Part shown: positions 1 to 8,395 of the stretch, piece after piece
Numbering within the stretch: position 1 is the stretch's first letter
Layout: each line of letters opens with the position of its first letter
Assembly (NCBI GenBank): GCA_050944475.1
Contig: JBMNRD010000003.1
Location: forward strand, 1 to 64,000
From: RGIG5612 sp050944475
Lineage (GTDB): Bacteria > Bacillota > Clostridia > Lachnospirales > Lachnospiraceae
Direction of reading: 5' to 3'
DNA length: 64,000 bases
Notes under the pieces: model-generated
Told to the model about the DNA's origin: nothing
The model's input: the letters and a program-made list of their open reading frames with translations, nothing else
Databases searched by the model: none
Made by a program: the position numbers and the translations under genes

Positions 1-1397
1 ACCAGTGCGTTATGAAGTTGTGATAATGGGTTTACAAGTACTGATGATTTGCCGGCGGCAGGAGGACCCATGACTACATCCAGACGTCTGCCCCGTTCTA
101 CAGGTCCATCATACACCTCGTTTCCTTCACTGTCAAGCCCGTTATAACTTCCTCTTTGCAGCATTTCTTCAACCAGTTTTTTCCGCTGATCTACACGCTC
201 TTCCGTGTTAATCAGGTGAGTGCCTATCTCTTCTCTCGGCAGATGGCGAAACTCCGGATACTGCTCAAGGAAGTCATCAACCATCGCCTCAAGCACGTTG
301 CGCGCGTCAACTATCTCAGGCAGGTTGTTTATTTCCTCAAAAGATATGTTTGTATCGGTGACATACCGTTTTACAAGGTCAACGGACTCCTTGCTGATTT
401 TCTTGCTCCACTGAATCTCGCCCTTTTCGGTCTTCACATCCCGAGATAAATTTGTCTTGCCTTCCGATGTCTCATGTGCTAAAGTAACATCAGAAGCGGT
501 TGACGCAACCTCGTTTCGGACGTTCTGCCCAGGGCCAACTTTGGCATGAGGCACTTGCGCAACTGCTTTTTTTGTTTGATATACTGAAACTACGTGTATT
601 GTTTCTGCCGCTGCTTCCGGGACAGCCTCGGCAACATAATAAGTCCCTTCACCTTTTGGAATTGATATCAAAATTTGTTTGGCTTTTGACCCGTCGGAGT
701 TCCGATATTTACTGCTAAGTGAATTGGTTTTTTCAACCTTTGTGTAGGTGCCGTCAATATCGGCAAGGAACCTGTATTCGTTTATATCACTCATACTGCT
801 GTCCGCCAGGCCATTCACGCCATGCCTTCTCACAGAGTGTCTTACATCATCAATGCTTAATGACACCTTCCAGCCCTTAACGCTAAATCCGACAATATTT
901 GTTATTTCTCCGGCAAGCTCATCCGAAATGCGCTCATTTAAGATAACTTTTTCCCGGTTGTTGTCTTTTTCACTTATGGATTTTTTTACAAGGTCAATAA
1001 TCTCCGATTCTTTCTTCGAGAGTCGGATATTGCTGTCATCCTTGGCTGATTTCGTACCTTCTTTAGCCGGCGCCTCGCCCACAAACCTTTCCTTAAGCGC
1101 CTCCGTCTGTGCGGCCGTCCTTACTACCTCGCCGCTCTGCGAAACAATATTCCCGCTCTCGTCAACACTGACGGCGGAATCCACCTGGGAACGCGCGTAT
1201 CCACGGCCTGCTTCAAGCGCGTCCTCGATTGCCTGAATCGCGTTATTCAGGCTTTTGTTTGTCGCGGCGGGGATTTCACCGCTCTTCTTAAAGGCCGAAA
1301 CAAAGCGGTTAAACAAGTCTCTGAGCCACTCCGGGAAGGTCCTTTTCCCCTTGATTGTGCCATCGAGAAAAAGCAAAAAGGCAAGAATTTCAACCAT
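1..1397 (-). CDS. Large polyvalent effector protein, partial (BECR-like nuclease region plus zeta-toxin-type P-loop)
   Basis: Open frame of about 465 codons that starts with ATG at 1397 and runs off the left edge, so the C-terminus is missing. An in-frame TGA lies nine codons upstream of the ATG; AAGGAG is 15 bases from it, rather far. The first 130 residues are charged and helical. Residues about 160-300 (with DDVRHSVRRHG, then a beta-rich stretch) resemble the phage MuF/PBECR-type (Barnase-EndoU-ColicinE5/D-RelE fold) domains of large polyvalent proteins. The last visible residues, VMGPPAAGKSSVL, form a Walker A motif of the zeta-toxin kind. Such proteins belong to phages and integrative elements of Firmicutes. 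The gene lies immediately downstream of tRNA-Lys, a common integration site. Domain names are from recognition by eye; the P-loop is certain, the nuclease fold is inference. Confidence 0.7.
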   Translation of the reverse strand, partial: MVEILAFLLFLDGTIKGKRTFPEWLRDLFNRFVSAFKKSGEIPAATNKSLNNAIQAIEDALEAGRGYARSQVDSAVSVDESGNIVSQSGEVVRTAAQTEALKERFVGEAPAKEGTKSAKDDSNIRLSKKESEIIDLVKKSISEKDNNREKVILNERISDELAGEITNIVGFSVKGWKVSLSIDDVRHSVRRHGVNGLADSSMSDINEYRFLADIDGTYTKVEKTNSLSSKYRNSDGSKAKQILISIPKGEGTYYVAEAVPEAAAETIHVVSVYQTKKAVAQVPHAKVGPGQNVRNEVASTASDVTLAHETSEGKTNLSRDVKTEKGEIQWSKKISKESVDLVKRYVTDTNISFEEINNLPEIVDARNVLEAMVDDFLEQYPEFRHLPREEIGTHLINTEERVDQRKKLVEEMLQRGSYNGLDSEGNEVYDGPVERGRRLDVVMGPPAAGKSSVLVNPLSQLHNAL

Positions 1398-1398
1398 G

Positions 1399-1444
1399 CA
1401 AAAACGGTGAAACTCCTTATAAAATCAAGGAATTTCACCGTTTT
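1399..1444 (-). terminator. Terminator of the tRNA operon
   Basis: Near-perfect hairpin: AAACGGTGAAA-TTCCTT pairs with AAGGA-GTTTCACCGTTT around an 8-base loop, followed on the minus strand by TTTTTGC. It lies directly after tRNA-Lys and just before the start of the polyvalent gene, whose only AAGGAG ribosome binding site is part of the hairpin. Confidence 0.75.
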
Positions 1445-1452
1445 GCCTGCCG

Positions 1453-1525
1453 TGAGCCACCGGGGACTCGAACCCCGGACAGCTTGATTAAAAGTCAAGT
1501 GCTCTACCGCCTGAGCTAGTGGCTC
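1453..1525 (-). tRNA. tRNA-Lys (TTT)
   Basis: 73 bases. Acceptor stem GAGCCAC/GTGGCTC, D-arm, anticodon loop ACTTTTAAT with anticodon TTT, and T-arm with GGTTCGAGTCC are all intact. CCA is not encoded. It is the last gene of the five-tRNA operon and borders the mobile-type gene on its 3' side. Confidence 0.96.
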
Positions 1526-1531
1526 ATAAAA

Positions 1532-1603
1532 CAGGGCTAGCTGGATTCGAACCAGCGAATACAGGAGTCAAAGTCCTGGGCCTTACCGCTTGGCTATAGC
1601 CCT
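1532..1603 (-). tRNA. tRNA-Gln (TTG)
   Basis: 72 bases with acceptor stem AGGGCTA/TAGCCCT, anticodon loop CTTTGAC (anticodon TTG) and T-loop TTCGAAT. Six bases separate it from tRNA-Lys. Confidence 0.95.
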
Positions 1604-1639
1604 AAGAATATATAGACGTGCCCGTTTGCATAAAAGCAG

Positions 1640-1714
1640 GGTGGGTGATGGGATTTGAACCCACGGCCTTCAGAGCCACAATCTGACGCGCTAACCAACT
1701 GCGCCACACCCACC
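1640..1714 (-). tRNA. tRNA-His (GTG)
   Basis: Acceptor stem GTGGGTG/CACCCAC with the extra 5' G (position -1) typical of tRNA-His facing C73. Anticodon loop TTGTGGC gives anticodon GTG. The T-loop is TTCAAAT. Confidence 0.95.
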
Positions 1715-1788
1715 ATATCAATTCGGCGGATAGTCCGGCTTTCCATAATTTGCCGGTTCGCCTGAGGATTAACTGACCTTTCGGCAAG

Positions 1789-1862
1789 CGTGCCTGAAGG
1801 GATTCGAACCCCCGACCTACGGCTTAGAAGGCCGTTGCTCTATCCGGCTGAGCTACAGACAC
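1789..1862 (-). tRNA. tRNA-Arg (TCT)
   Basis: Acceptor stem GTGTCTG/CAGGCAC with a G-U type pair, anticodon loop CTTCTAA (anticodon TCT, reading AGA/AGG), and T-arm GGGGG-TTCGAAT-CCCTT. Confidence 0.95.
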
Positions 1863-1869
1863 ATAGGGA

Positions 1870-1940
1870 AGCGGGTGATGGGAATCGAACCCACGTATCT
1901 AGCTTGGAAGGCTAGTGTTCTACCATTGAACTACACCCGC
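1870..1940 (-). tRNA. tRNA-Gly (TCC)
   Basis: Acceptor stem GCGGGTG/CACCCGC, anticodon loop CTTCCAA (anticodon TCC) and T-loop TTCGATT. It is the first gene of the operon, about 20 bases after the -10 box of the promoter. Confidence 0.95.
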
Positions 1941-1965
1941 ACGCGATTCGTCAGCAACATTACGG

Positions 1966-1994
1966 ATTATACAACAACGGTTTTCGTTTGTAAA
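1966..1994 (-). promoter_or_regulatory. Sigma-70-type promoter of the tRNA operon
   Basis: -35 TTTACA at 1989-1994 and -10 TATAAT at 1966-1971 with a 17-base spacer, just upstream of tRNA-Gly. This is a near-consensus stable-RNA promoter that should drive all five tRNAs to the hairpin at 1399-1444. Confidence 0.85.
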
Positions 1995-2093
1995 TAGTCA
2001 TTTTTTATTTTTAGGTTTTTACATTCTTAACTGTCAAGACATATGTTGCACTTTGAGAAATGCTCTTCTACAATCCTCTTTGTGCGCCTTCCC

Positions 2094-2702
2094 TTATTCC
2101 TGTCTGATTTTTTTTAATTCGGAAATTACCGTCCTGAGGACAATTCCCCTGTGGCTGATTGCGTTTTTCTCCTCCGGACTCAGCTGCGCCGATGTGCAGC
2201 CGCGCTCCGGCAGATACAAAATGGGGTCGTAGCCGAAGCCGTTTTCTCCTGCCGGCTCATGGGCAATCATCCCCTGAAATTCTCCTCTGAATACCAAGGT
2301 TTCTCCGCACGGCCGGGCAATTGCCATGGCGCAAACAAATCGGGCGGTGCGCTCTTCATCAGGCACCCCCTGCAGCCGGTCAATCAGATTCTGATTGCGT
2401 ACCGTATAAGGAAACTCTTCCATATATCTGGCGGAATGAACTCCCGGTTCTCCACCCAGATAATCGATTTCCAGCCCCGAATCGTCGGCGACTACGATGG
2501 CTTCATTCCGTTTATCCGCAATAAGCTTTCTTATCGCCTCCGCCTTGATTACGGCATTTTCCTCAAATGTCTCTCCGCTTTCATCTATATCGGCTTCGAT
2601 TCCGATGTCCGTCAACGAATACACCCTGATATCCGTGCCGTCCAGTATTTCCCTGATTTCCCTGATTTTATTGGCGTTGCTCGTCGCCATAATTATTTCC
2701 AT
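2094..2702 (-). CDS. rdgB: XTP/dITP pyrophosphatase (RdgB/HAM1 family)
   Basis: 202 residues, normal length for the family. These enzymes hydrolyse non-canonical purine NTPs (XTP, dITP, ITP) to monophosphates and keep them out of DNA and RNA. The N-terminus MEIIMATSNANKIREIREIL carries the substrate-binding T/S-N-x-x-K signature. VVADDSGLEIDYLGGEPGVHSARY and the later ENGFGYDPILYLPE and SHRG motifs are diagnostic. Start at 2702 is chosen because the family begins just before the ATSN motif and AAGGAACG precedes it. It follows the protease gene by 15 bases and is probably co-transcribed with it. Confidence 0.96.
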   Translation of the reverse strand: MEIIMATSNANKIREIREILDGTDIRVYSLTDIGIEADIDESGETFEENAVIKAEAIRKLIADKRNEAIVVADDSGLEIDYLGGEPGVHSARYMEEFPYTVRNQNLIDRLQGVPDEERTARFVCAMAIARPCGETLVFRGEFQGMIAHEPAGENGFGYDPILYLPERGCTSAQLSPEEKNAISHRGIVLRTVISELKKIRQE

Positions 2703-2717
2703 ATAGCTTTTCGTTCC

Positions 2718-4442
2718 TTATTTTTCCGAGCCGTAAGCCTTCAGGCAAATATTGCCGTTTCCGTTCTCTTGCAGGCACTCCCATACGTCTGCGTGATTGC
2801 TCAAATAGCTTTCCTTTCCCTCCATGTCCACTTCCACTCCGGAAGTTCCGATTTCGATGGCCACCGGCTTCGTGCTGCCGGGGGTAATTATTTCCACAAT
2901 GACGGCAAACCTCTCTCCGGCGAAAACCTCAGCCGCCTTATCAAGCAAAACCGTATAATACCCCAGATTGCCAAAGGTCCCCGCGGCCAGCACGCTGCCG
3001 TTTGCGCGCAGACTTTCAACTCCCTTGTAATCTTCGCAAATGTACACCCTGTACGATGTGTTCTCCCCGACGGCATAGAAGCCCACCGCCTCAATGTTCT
3101 GGTCCGAGGTCGCCGTGAAAACGTTGGCCATGTACGCCTTATTGCGGCCATAGCCGATTTTGCCCACCCAGCCGGCCCTGTCGTGCTGGTAAATATAATC
3201 GTAATTGTCTGCGTTCTCCACCTTCGTGTATGCAATCGCCGGATTGCCGATTACCTTATCACAGTAGGATACGTAAAAAATGCCTTCGTCTCCGAACTCG
3301 CTCCCCCAGCTGTTTTTGCAAATGAAGGCTCCGTTCCGGTCCGCTTTTCCGCCGAAATTCTCCTTGGGATAATCGTCATCCCAGCCTATTATCACCAGCT
3401 CGTGATTGGCGCTCTTGTCGCCTGTATAAATATATGAAAACGTTTTCGGATCATAACAGTCTTCATCAAGCCGCAACGAATCCTCGGACAATTCAATATA
3501 AATCCCGCTTTCTACAACACCGTACTTGAAAATCTTTTTTTTGATGGCCGTAAAATCCCTCGCCGGCAGAAACTGGACCTCCTGCACATGCTTGACCGCC
3601 GTAAGGCTGTCGTCGGTCATGCCGTCATTATACGGATCATCTTCTTCACGCACGGGGCCGACCCAGCCGGTAAGGTATGCCACCGCCATCAGGTGATTTC
3701 CTCCGCCCCCGTCCGTGATATAGGGATTCTGATGAATCATGTGGTCTTCGGAAAAATCCCATGCCTCCTCAGGCTGCAGGGTGTATTCAAGGGCGGCGAG
3801 CGCGGCAAAAGCCCAGCACGACCCCAGATCTCCCTGATTCCGGGCGTAGGCTATCCGGCCTGTGTCCGCGAAACTGAAGTACGAAGAAATCCCTTCCACC
3901 GTCACATCGTCCCCGGCAAATATGGCCGTCATGGACTCTGCGGCCCAGCTGTAATTGTAACCCAGTCCCTGTACAAGCACCTGGGCAGGGACAAAAATCG
4001 TATCATTCATGGCGACGGGCGCGGCCTTCAGTTCCATTGCCTTTTCCTCGCCCTGTCCCTGTTTTATGTAGTATTTATATTCGTCAAGATAAAGGCGGAT
4101 GACTACATCCCCCTTTTCAATTTTCACCATGGAGCTGTCATAAAGCCTGATGGAGCACTCGAACAAATCCCTGATAACGCTGCGTTCAATCATCAGGTTC
4201 ATCCCGTCGTCCATGAAGGAGCCGGCAAGGTGTGCCGGGCCTGCACTGTTTTCATCCACAAGAATTTTCAGGCCATGAGAATTTACATAGCTCGCGCCTG
4301 CCCTCAACCATTCCGGAGTGGCTACCGCCGCCTCGGGATTGGTCTTGCCGACATAAGCCTGCCGAGAAAAAAGGGTTATCCCGAACAGCACCCCCGCACT
4401 CAGTATCAATATTACGGATATGGTCAAAAAAACTTTCTTCAA
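2718..4442 (-). CDS. Secreted papain-family (C1) cysteine protease with C-terminal lectin-like domain
   Basis: 574 residues. A signal anchor at about residues 4-26 suggests export. Residues 40-190 resemble a copper-amine-oxidase N-terminal-like domain (NDTIFVPAQVLVQGLGY). The C1 peptidase domain follows with oxyanion Gln203 and nucleophile Cys209 (QGDLGSCWAFA), His347 (NHELVIIGWDDDY) and Asn377 (KNSWGSEFGDEGIFYVSY), so the active site is complete. The last 170 residues (AYMANVFTATSDQ, ETIEAVGFYA-like strands) match the beta-rich lectin-like domain often attached to clostridial C1 peptidases. There is no obvious inhibitory propeptide. The start is TTG at 4442, seven bases after AAGGA, abutting the stop of the methyltransferase gene. 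Substrate unknown; a surface or wall-associated role is inferred. Confidence 0.9.
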   Translation of the reverse strand: MKKVFLTISVILILSAGVLFGITLFSRQAYVGKTNPEAAVATPEWLRAGASYVNSHGLKILVDENSAGPAHLAGSFMDDGMNLMIERSVIRDLFECSIRLYDSSMVKIEKGDVVIRLYLDEYKYYIKQGQGEEKAMELKAAPVAMNDTIFVPAQVLVQGLGYNYSWAAESMTAIFAGDDVTVEGISSYFSFADTGRIAYARNQGDLGSCWAFAALAALEYTLQPEEAWDFSEDHMIHQNPYITDGGGGNHLMAVAYLTGWVGPVREEDDPYNDGMTDDSLTAVKHVQEVQFLPARDFTAIKKKIFKYGVVESGIYIELSEDSLRLDEDCYDPKTFSYIYTGDKSANHELVIIGWDDDYPKENFGGKADRNGAFICKNSWGSEFGDEGIFYVSYCDKVIGNPAIAYTKVENADNYDYIYQHDRAGWVGKIGYGRNKAYMANVFTATSDQNIEAVGFYAVGENTSYRVYICEDYKGVESLRANGSVLAAGTFGNLGYYTVLLDKAAEVFAGERFAVIVEIITPGSTKPVAIEIGTSGVEVDMEGKESYLSNHADVWECLQENGNGNICLKAYGSEK

Positions 4443-5624
4443 TTATTGTCCTTCATCTGATACTTCATCTGCTGTCGGGGCCGCCTGTCTCCTTGGAGGT
4501 TTCGGTCCCTGATACTGATAAAAGTATGTCCTTATCATTCCGTTGTATAGCTTGCGGTTTTTCGTGGCTTTTCCCCCGAAATATTGCTCCGCCTGCTCGT
4601 AGGAGGTAATCATGTAGGCCGACCATGAATCCAATTCTCTGAATCTTTCCCCGAAAACCTTGTACAGTCCGGGAAGATTCTCTTTTTCTTCAAGGCGCTC
4701 TCCGTAAGGGGGGTTGGTGATAATGAAGCCGTATTTTTTCGGATGGCTCAGGTCCCTTACATCCCTTTGCTGAAAATGTATCAGCCCCTCAACACCGGCG
4801 GCCTTTGCATTATTCCTTGCGATCCTGACGGATTTATCGTCTATGTCATAGCCCTGTATGTCGGTTTTTACATGAGGATTGGCCAAGTCGCCTGCCTCGT
4901 CAACCGCGTCATACCATTCCTTCCTGGCCACAATATGTTCCCACTCTTGGCTCAAAAACTCCCTGCCCGCTCCGGGAGCGATGTTTGCCGCCATCATTGC
5001 CGCTTCTATGCAAAAAGTTCCGCTTCCGCAAAACGGATCCACCAGGATACGGTCCTTTTTCCAGGGGGTCAGCATAATCAACGCGGCGGCCAGTGTTTCG
5101 GAAATGGGCGCCTCGTTTGAGACCGCCCTGTAACCCCTTTTGTGCAGCGACTGTCCTGAGGTATCAACGGTAACAAGCACAATATCTTTATGGATGAAAA
5201 CTCTGATTGGGAATTCATCTCCGGTCTCGGAAAGCCACTCCACACCGTAGACCGGCTTCAGCCTTTCCGCAATCGCCTTCTTGGTTATGCTCTGAATGTC
5301 CGAGGAGCTGAACAGCTTTGATTTGACCGATGCGGCCTTTTTTATCACAAATTTCCCGTCCCGGGGTATATAGTTTTCCCATTCAATTGCCTTGATTTTC
5401 TCAAACAGCTCGTCGAAAGTTTCCGCCTTGAATTCTCCCGCCTTCAGCAGGATTCTCTCGCAGGTCCTGAGGAAAATATTACTTCTGGCAATGCCCTCCC
5501 CGTCCGCGGCAAAAGTTACATGTCCGTCCTCGACCCGGGTTATTTCATAGCCCAGATTATATATTTCTCTTTTCAGTACCGATTCCACCCCGAAATGACA
5601 GGGTGCTACCAACTCATATATCAT
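4443..5624 (-). CDS. THUMP-domain class I SAM-dependent RNA methyltransferase (RlmL/YpsC type)
   Basis: 393 residues from the ATG at 5624 (MIYELVAPCHFGVESVLKRE). An N-terminal ferredoxin-like/THUMP RNA-binding part (1-165) is followed by a Rossmann methyltransferase with motif I VDPFCGSGTFCIEAA and catalytic-type motif IV ITNPPYGERL. NPPY marks N2-guanine or N6-adenine methylation; the family modifies 23S rRNA G2445 in E. coli. A longer frame opens at 5684, but that ATG lies inside the terminator hairpin of the preceding operon, and AGGAAAC precedes 5624, so I use the shorter form. The exact target base is not provable from sequence. Confidence 0.9.
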   Translation of the reverse strand: MIYELVAPCHFGVESVLKREIYNLGYEITRVEDGHVTFAADGEGIARSNIFLRTCERILLKAGEFKAETFDELFEKIKAIEWENYIPRDGKFVIKKAASVKSKLFSSSDIQSITKKAIAERLKPVYGVEWLSETGDEFPIRVFIHKDIVLVTVDTSGQSLHKRGYRAVSNEAPISETLAAALIMLTPWKKDRILVDPFCGSGTFCIEAAMMAANIAPGAGREFLSQEWEHIVARKEWYDAVDEAGDLANPHVKTDIQGYDIDDKSVRIARNNAKAAGVEGLIHFQQRDVRDLSHPKKYGFIITNPPYGERLEEKENLPGLYKVFGERFRELDSWSAYMITSYEQAEQYFGGKATKNRKLYNGMIRTYFYQYQGPKPPRRQAAPTADEVSDEGQ

Positions 5625-5655
5625 TTTGCATTTGTTTCCTGATTGTCTTCTGTAG

Positions 5656-5695
5656 CAAAACTGCGCCTTTATGAATTTTATCATAAAGGCGCAGT
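5656..5695 (-). terminator. Terminator after the livHM-gcvT-livK operon
   Basis: Perfect 14-base inverted repeat ACTGCGCCTTTATG / CATAAAGGCGCAGT with an 8-base loop, then TTTTG on the minus strand, 22 bases past the livK stop. It also argues against the upstream ATG of the methyltransferase. Confidence 0.8.
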
Positions 5696-5716
5696 AATTT
5701 CCATCTTGCTTAAATC

Positions 5717-7003
5717 TTACTTGGCAAGTCCCGTTGGGGGAACATCATGGTAGACCTCTACAAGTTCGTGGTCAAATTTCCCGTCGGCATTTTTATTTAC
5801 ACGCATCACATAGATATCCTTTGTGGCTGCCGATGAGTTTTCAAAAAACGTATGCCCTTCAGGTCCGGTATAATCTGTGTTAAACATTGCTTCAACTATT
5901 TTGGCCGGTTCAGTATCTCCATCAATAGATTTCAGTGCGGCATCCAGGAGATATATTGCCTGTGAACAAGAACCTGCAGCTACAAATCTCGGCTCTTCAC
6001 CGTATTTTTCTACCCATTTTGCAAGAAGCTCTTTGCTTTCCGGAGTATCTAAATCCTTAGCATACATCATTCCCGCATATGTACCAACCATGGCATCAGC
6101 TACATCCGGTCTGGACTCGGCAATAGCTTCAGCAATAAAGTAATCCGTAAATCCGCCATGCATAGTGGTAATAATAGGAAGTTTGTCTTTAAGTCCGAGA
6201 TCATACCATGCAATCCAGAGTGCAACGGCATCGCTGCCGGAAGTCCATGCTACAAGGGCATCGGCATCCTCCATGTTTACAAGATAAGGTGCCATATCCT
6301 CGCATGGCATAGGAGTCCATGATTGAGTTCCGACCTCGCCTCCAAGAGCCGTGAATACTTCAACAAACGGATCGATAAAAACATGTCCTCCGGCATTATC
6401 CATGCTTATAGTATTAACTTTTCTGTAGCCAAGCTCATTATAAGCATAATCCGCCATAACAGTGGGAATTTGCGGTGAACCGCCGTTTGCGCCGATTACC
6501 CAATCATTGCCCTGAAGAAGGAACGGAGGAGTTGGGTTGTAGAAGATAAGAGGAACTTCAACCTCTTTCATGTATTCCGCAACGGCCATTTTGTGGCCTG
6601 CCTGTGTAGGACCGAGAATAGCTATTACTTCATCTTCTTCCACCATCTTTTGTGCGAGTGCTGCGGCAGTTGCCGCGGTGTTCTGTGCGTCTCCTTCGAT
6701 TATCGTCACCGGATGTCCGCCGATTTTACCACCGAGAGATTCTATCGTGAATTGAACAGCCCTTTGATATTCAAGACCTGTCATAGCCTCTACACCGGTA
6801 AGGTCTACGATATGACCGATTTTAATCGGCTCAAGGAGAACTTCTTCTTCTGTCGACGCATCGGTTTCAGCCGAAACATCGGTTTCAGCAGCCTTGGTAG
6901 TATCATCTTGAGTCCCACCGTCACCGTTTTTTGAACAAGCTGCCAACATGGTTACCGTGAGTACAAGTGATAGTAACAATACGATTAATTTACAGTGTTT
7001 CAT
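5717..7003 (-). CDS. ABC transporter substrate-binding lipoprotein, branched-chain amino acid/amide type (LivK-like)
   Basis: 428 residues. Start at 7003 because AGGAGG sits seven bases upstream; the ATG at 7021 would place that site inside the gene. A lipoprotein signal ends in LTVTMLAAC, followed by an acidic Thr/Ala-rich linker. The mature part is a type I periplasmic-binding fold beginning PIKIGHIVDLTGVEAMTGLEY, as in LivK, UrtA and AmiC-like receptors. The family binds leucine-type amino acids, urea, amides or aromatic acids; the ligand here is unknown. It is the third gene after the fused permease and a GcvT-like enzyme. That order suggests the receptor binds a compound the enzyme demethylates. 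Confidence 0.9.
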   Translation of the reverse strand: MKHCKLIVLLLSLVLTVTMLAACSKNGDGGTQDDTTKAAETDVSAETDASTEEEVLLEPIKIGHIVDLTGVEAMTGLEYQRAVQFTIESLGGKIGGHPVTIIEGDAQNTAATAAALAQKMVEEDEVIAILGPTQAGHKMAVAEYMKEVEVPLIFYNPTPPFLLQGNDWVIGANGGSPQIPTVMADYAYNELGYRKVNTISMDNAGGHVFIDPFVEVFTALGGEVGTQSWTPMPCEDMAPYLVNMEDADALVAWTSGSDAVALWIAWYDLGLKDKLPIITTMHGGFTDYFIAEAIAESRPDVADAMVGTYAGMMYAKDLDTPESKELLAKWVEKYGEEPRFVAAGSCSQAIYLLDAALKSIDGDTEPAKIVEAMFNTDYTGPEGHTFFENSSAATKDIYVMRVNKNADGKFDHELVEVYHDVPPTGLAK

Positions 7004-7062
7004 TGTTTTCCTCCTATACATATATTATTTATAATTTCACCGTTTACGGCGCGGGTTACATA

Positions 7063-8394
7063 TTATCTGCGGTTATCCGATTTATACGGCGGAGCTTGCA
7101 CGGTTGCTCTAATCATTACCTGACGACCTTGGGGAGAGCCGTACTTTATAAGCAACTCGTTCCCCTCTTTCGCATACTCTGCCTTAAGCTGAGTTATTGA
7201 CAGAAACTTCTTCGTTCTGGGAGAATAGCCCCTATTTGTAGCAAACCCCGCCGGCACCATATTCTTTGTAAATACCGGTATTGCAAAATCTGCACTTGTT
7301 TCTGAAACTTTTACCGGGAATGGAGGCAAATCCACCGAATCTTCCTCCTCATCAAACAAGGAGGCATAGATTTTCATAACATCTTCACTGTTCCAGATGA
7401 GCATCATGCTCTTTTTGACCGGGTTTTTAATTTCATCCAAGAGTATCTGTTTCGCCGGGAAATCTCTTTCAAAGTCAATGGTATTGACCCAGCCGAATTC
7501 TATCGGGGAATGGAAAATAATATCTTCAACTTCCGGCGCAGCATTAAATGTTGCGGGAATATAATCAAGCCAACATGTAGGGAAGTAACTTTCAAGATGA
7601 TTAAGCGGCATTGTCCTGTGACCGAGCTGCTCCAGTCCTAACGGCGCTCCGGCTTTAACTATTGCATTCCAGACAACCGATCCGTCTTCAGCATTACCAT
7701 GTACTTCATATCCCAGTTCTCCGGACATACCTCCTCGGTATATTCTGACTTTTCGCCCCTCAATTTCCCTATAGCAAAACCAGGTAAAATCCAGATCGGC
7801 AAGACTTACGCCCGTGACCTTCTCCAGTACTTGCCGGGATATGGGACCTTGTACATGGAAGCAATATTCCTCAAATGTCAAGTCTTCCACGGTAACATCA
7901 AATCCTTCAGGCAGAATCATGCACCCGACCGATACGGGCTGCCCCCCGGTGCAAAGGACCGTATCTTCCGATAACCTGAAGGCAATGGCATCCCCAAGGA
8001 GTTTGCCTTTTTCATTAACACTTAGTATATGCTTGGCTTTTCCGACAGGGAATTTGCCGAACTTTACAATAGTTGATTTTTTCATGCATTCGATTACATC
8101 CGGACCTTTTATTAAAAGTTTGTTAAGATAGGTCCAATCCCCGATATAGCCCGTTCTGGTAATGGATATGCCTTCTTTTTTCCAACCGGAAAATTCCCAG
8201 GCGTTGTACATTCCGTGCATGGGTGAAAGAAGAGGCATAGGGCCTTTGCCATGTACGCCTTCAGGAAGAGACTGGGCCTGAGCTGCCGGACTTAAGGAAA
8301 CCTCGCAGTCATACAACCAGCTTCCTTCTCCGGAAAGACCGGCCCTCCAGGCGGCTTCAAATCTTTTTTTGTCAATTATTTCAGTAATTTTCAT
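7063..8394 (-). CDS. GcvT-like tetrahydrofolate-dependent methyl/aminomethyl transferase (DmdA/LigM-type)
   Basis: 443 residues, longer than true glycine-cleavage T protein (about 365). The GcvT fold is shown by the stretches ISITRTGYIGDWTYLNKLLI, HVQGPISRQVLEKVTG, YRGGMSGELGYEVH, then a C-terminal barrel domain (PVKKSMMLIWN to PRTKKFLSITQLKAEYA). No gcvH, gcvP or other glycine-cleavage gene is nearby. The context with an ABC receptor and permease fits the group that moves a methyl from a methylated or methoxylated substrate to tetrahydrofolate (DmdA, LigM and DesA are known members). The start overlaps the permease stop (TGATATG), so translation is probably coupled. Exact substrate unknown. 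Confidence 0.8.
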   Translation of the reverse strand: MKITEIIDKKRFEAAWRAGLSGEGSWLYDCEVSLSPAAQAQSLPEGVHGKGPMPLLSPMHGMYNAWEFSGWKKEGISITRTGYIGDWTYLNKLLIKGPDVIECMKKSTIVKFGKFPVGKAKHILSVNEKGKLLGDAIAFRLSEDTVLCTGGQPVSVGCMILPEGFDVTVEDLTFEEYCFHVQGPISRQVLEKVTGVSLADLDFTWFCYREIEGRKVRIYRGGMSGELGYEVHGNAEDGSVVWNAIVKAGAPLGLEQLGHRTMPLNHLESYFPTCWLDYIPATFNAAPEVEDIIFHSPIEFGWVNTIDFERDFPAKQILLDEIKNPVKKSMMLIWNSEDVMKIYASLFDEEEDSVDLPPFPVKVSETSADFAIPVFTKNMVPAGFATNRGYSPRTKKFLSITQLKAEYAKEGNELLIKYGSPQGRQVMIRATVQAPPYKSDNRR

Positions 8395-8395
8395 A

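Noticed and set aside
1247..1498. 83-codon minus-strand frame starting inside tRNA-Lys
   Set aside because: It overlaps a tRNA and a terminator and shares its DNA with the better-supported polyvalent gene frame.
2151..3437. 428-codon plus-strand frame over rdgB and the protease gene
   Set aside because: It lies antisense to two well-supported genes, has no family features and no ribosome site, and its codon pattern is the mirror of the real genes.
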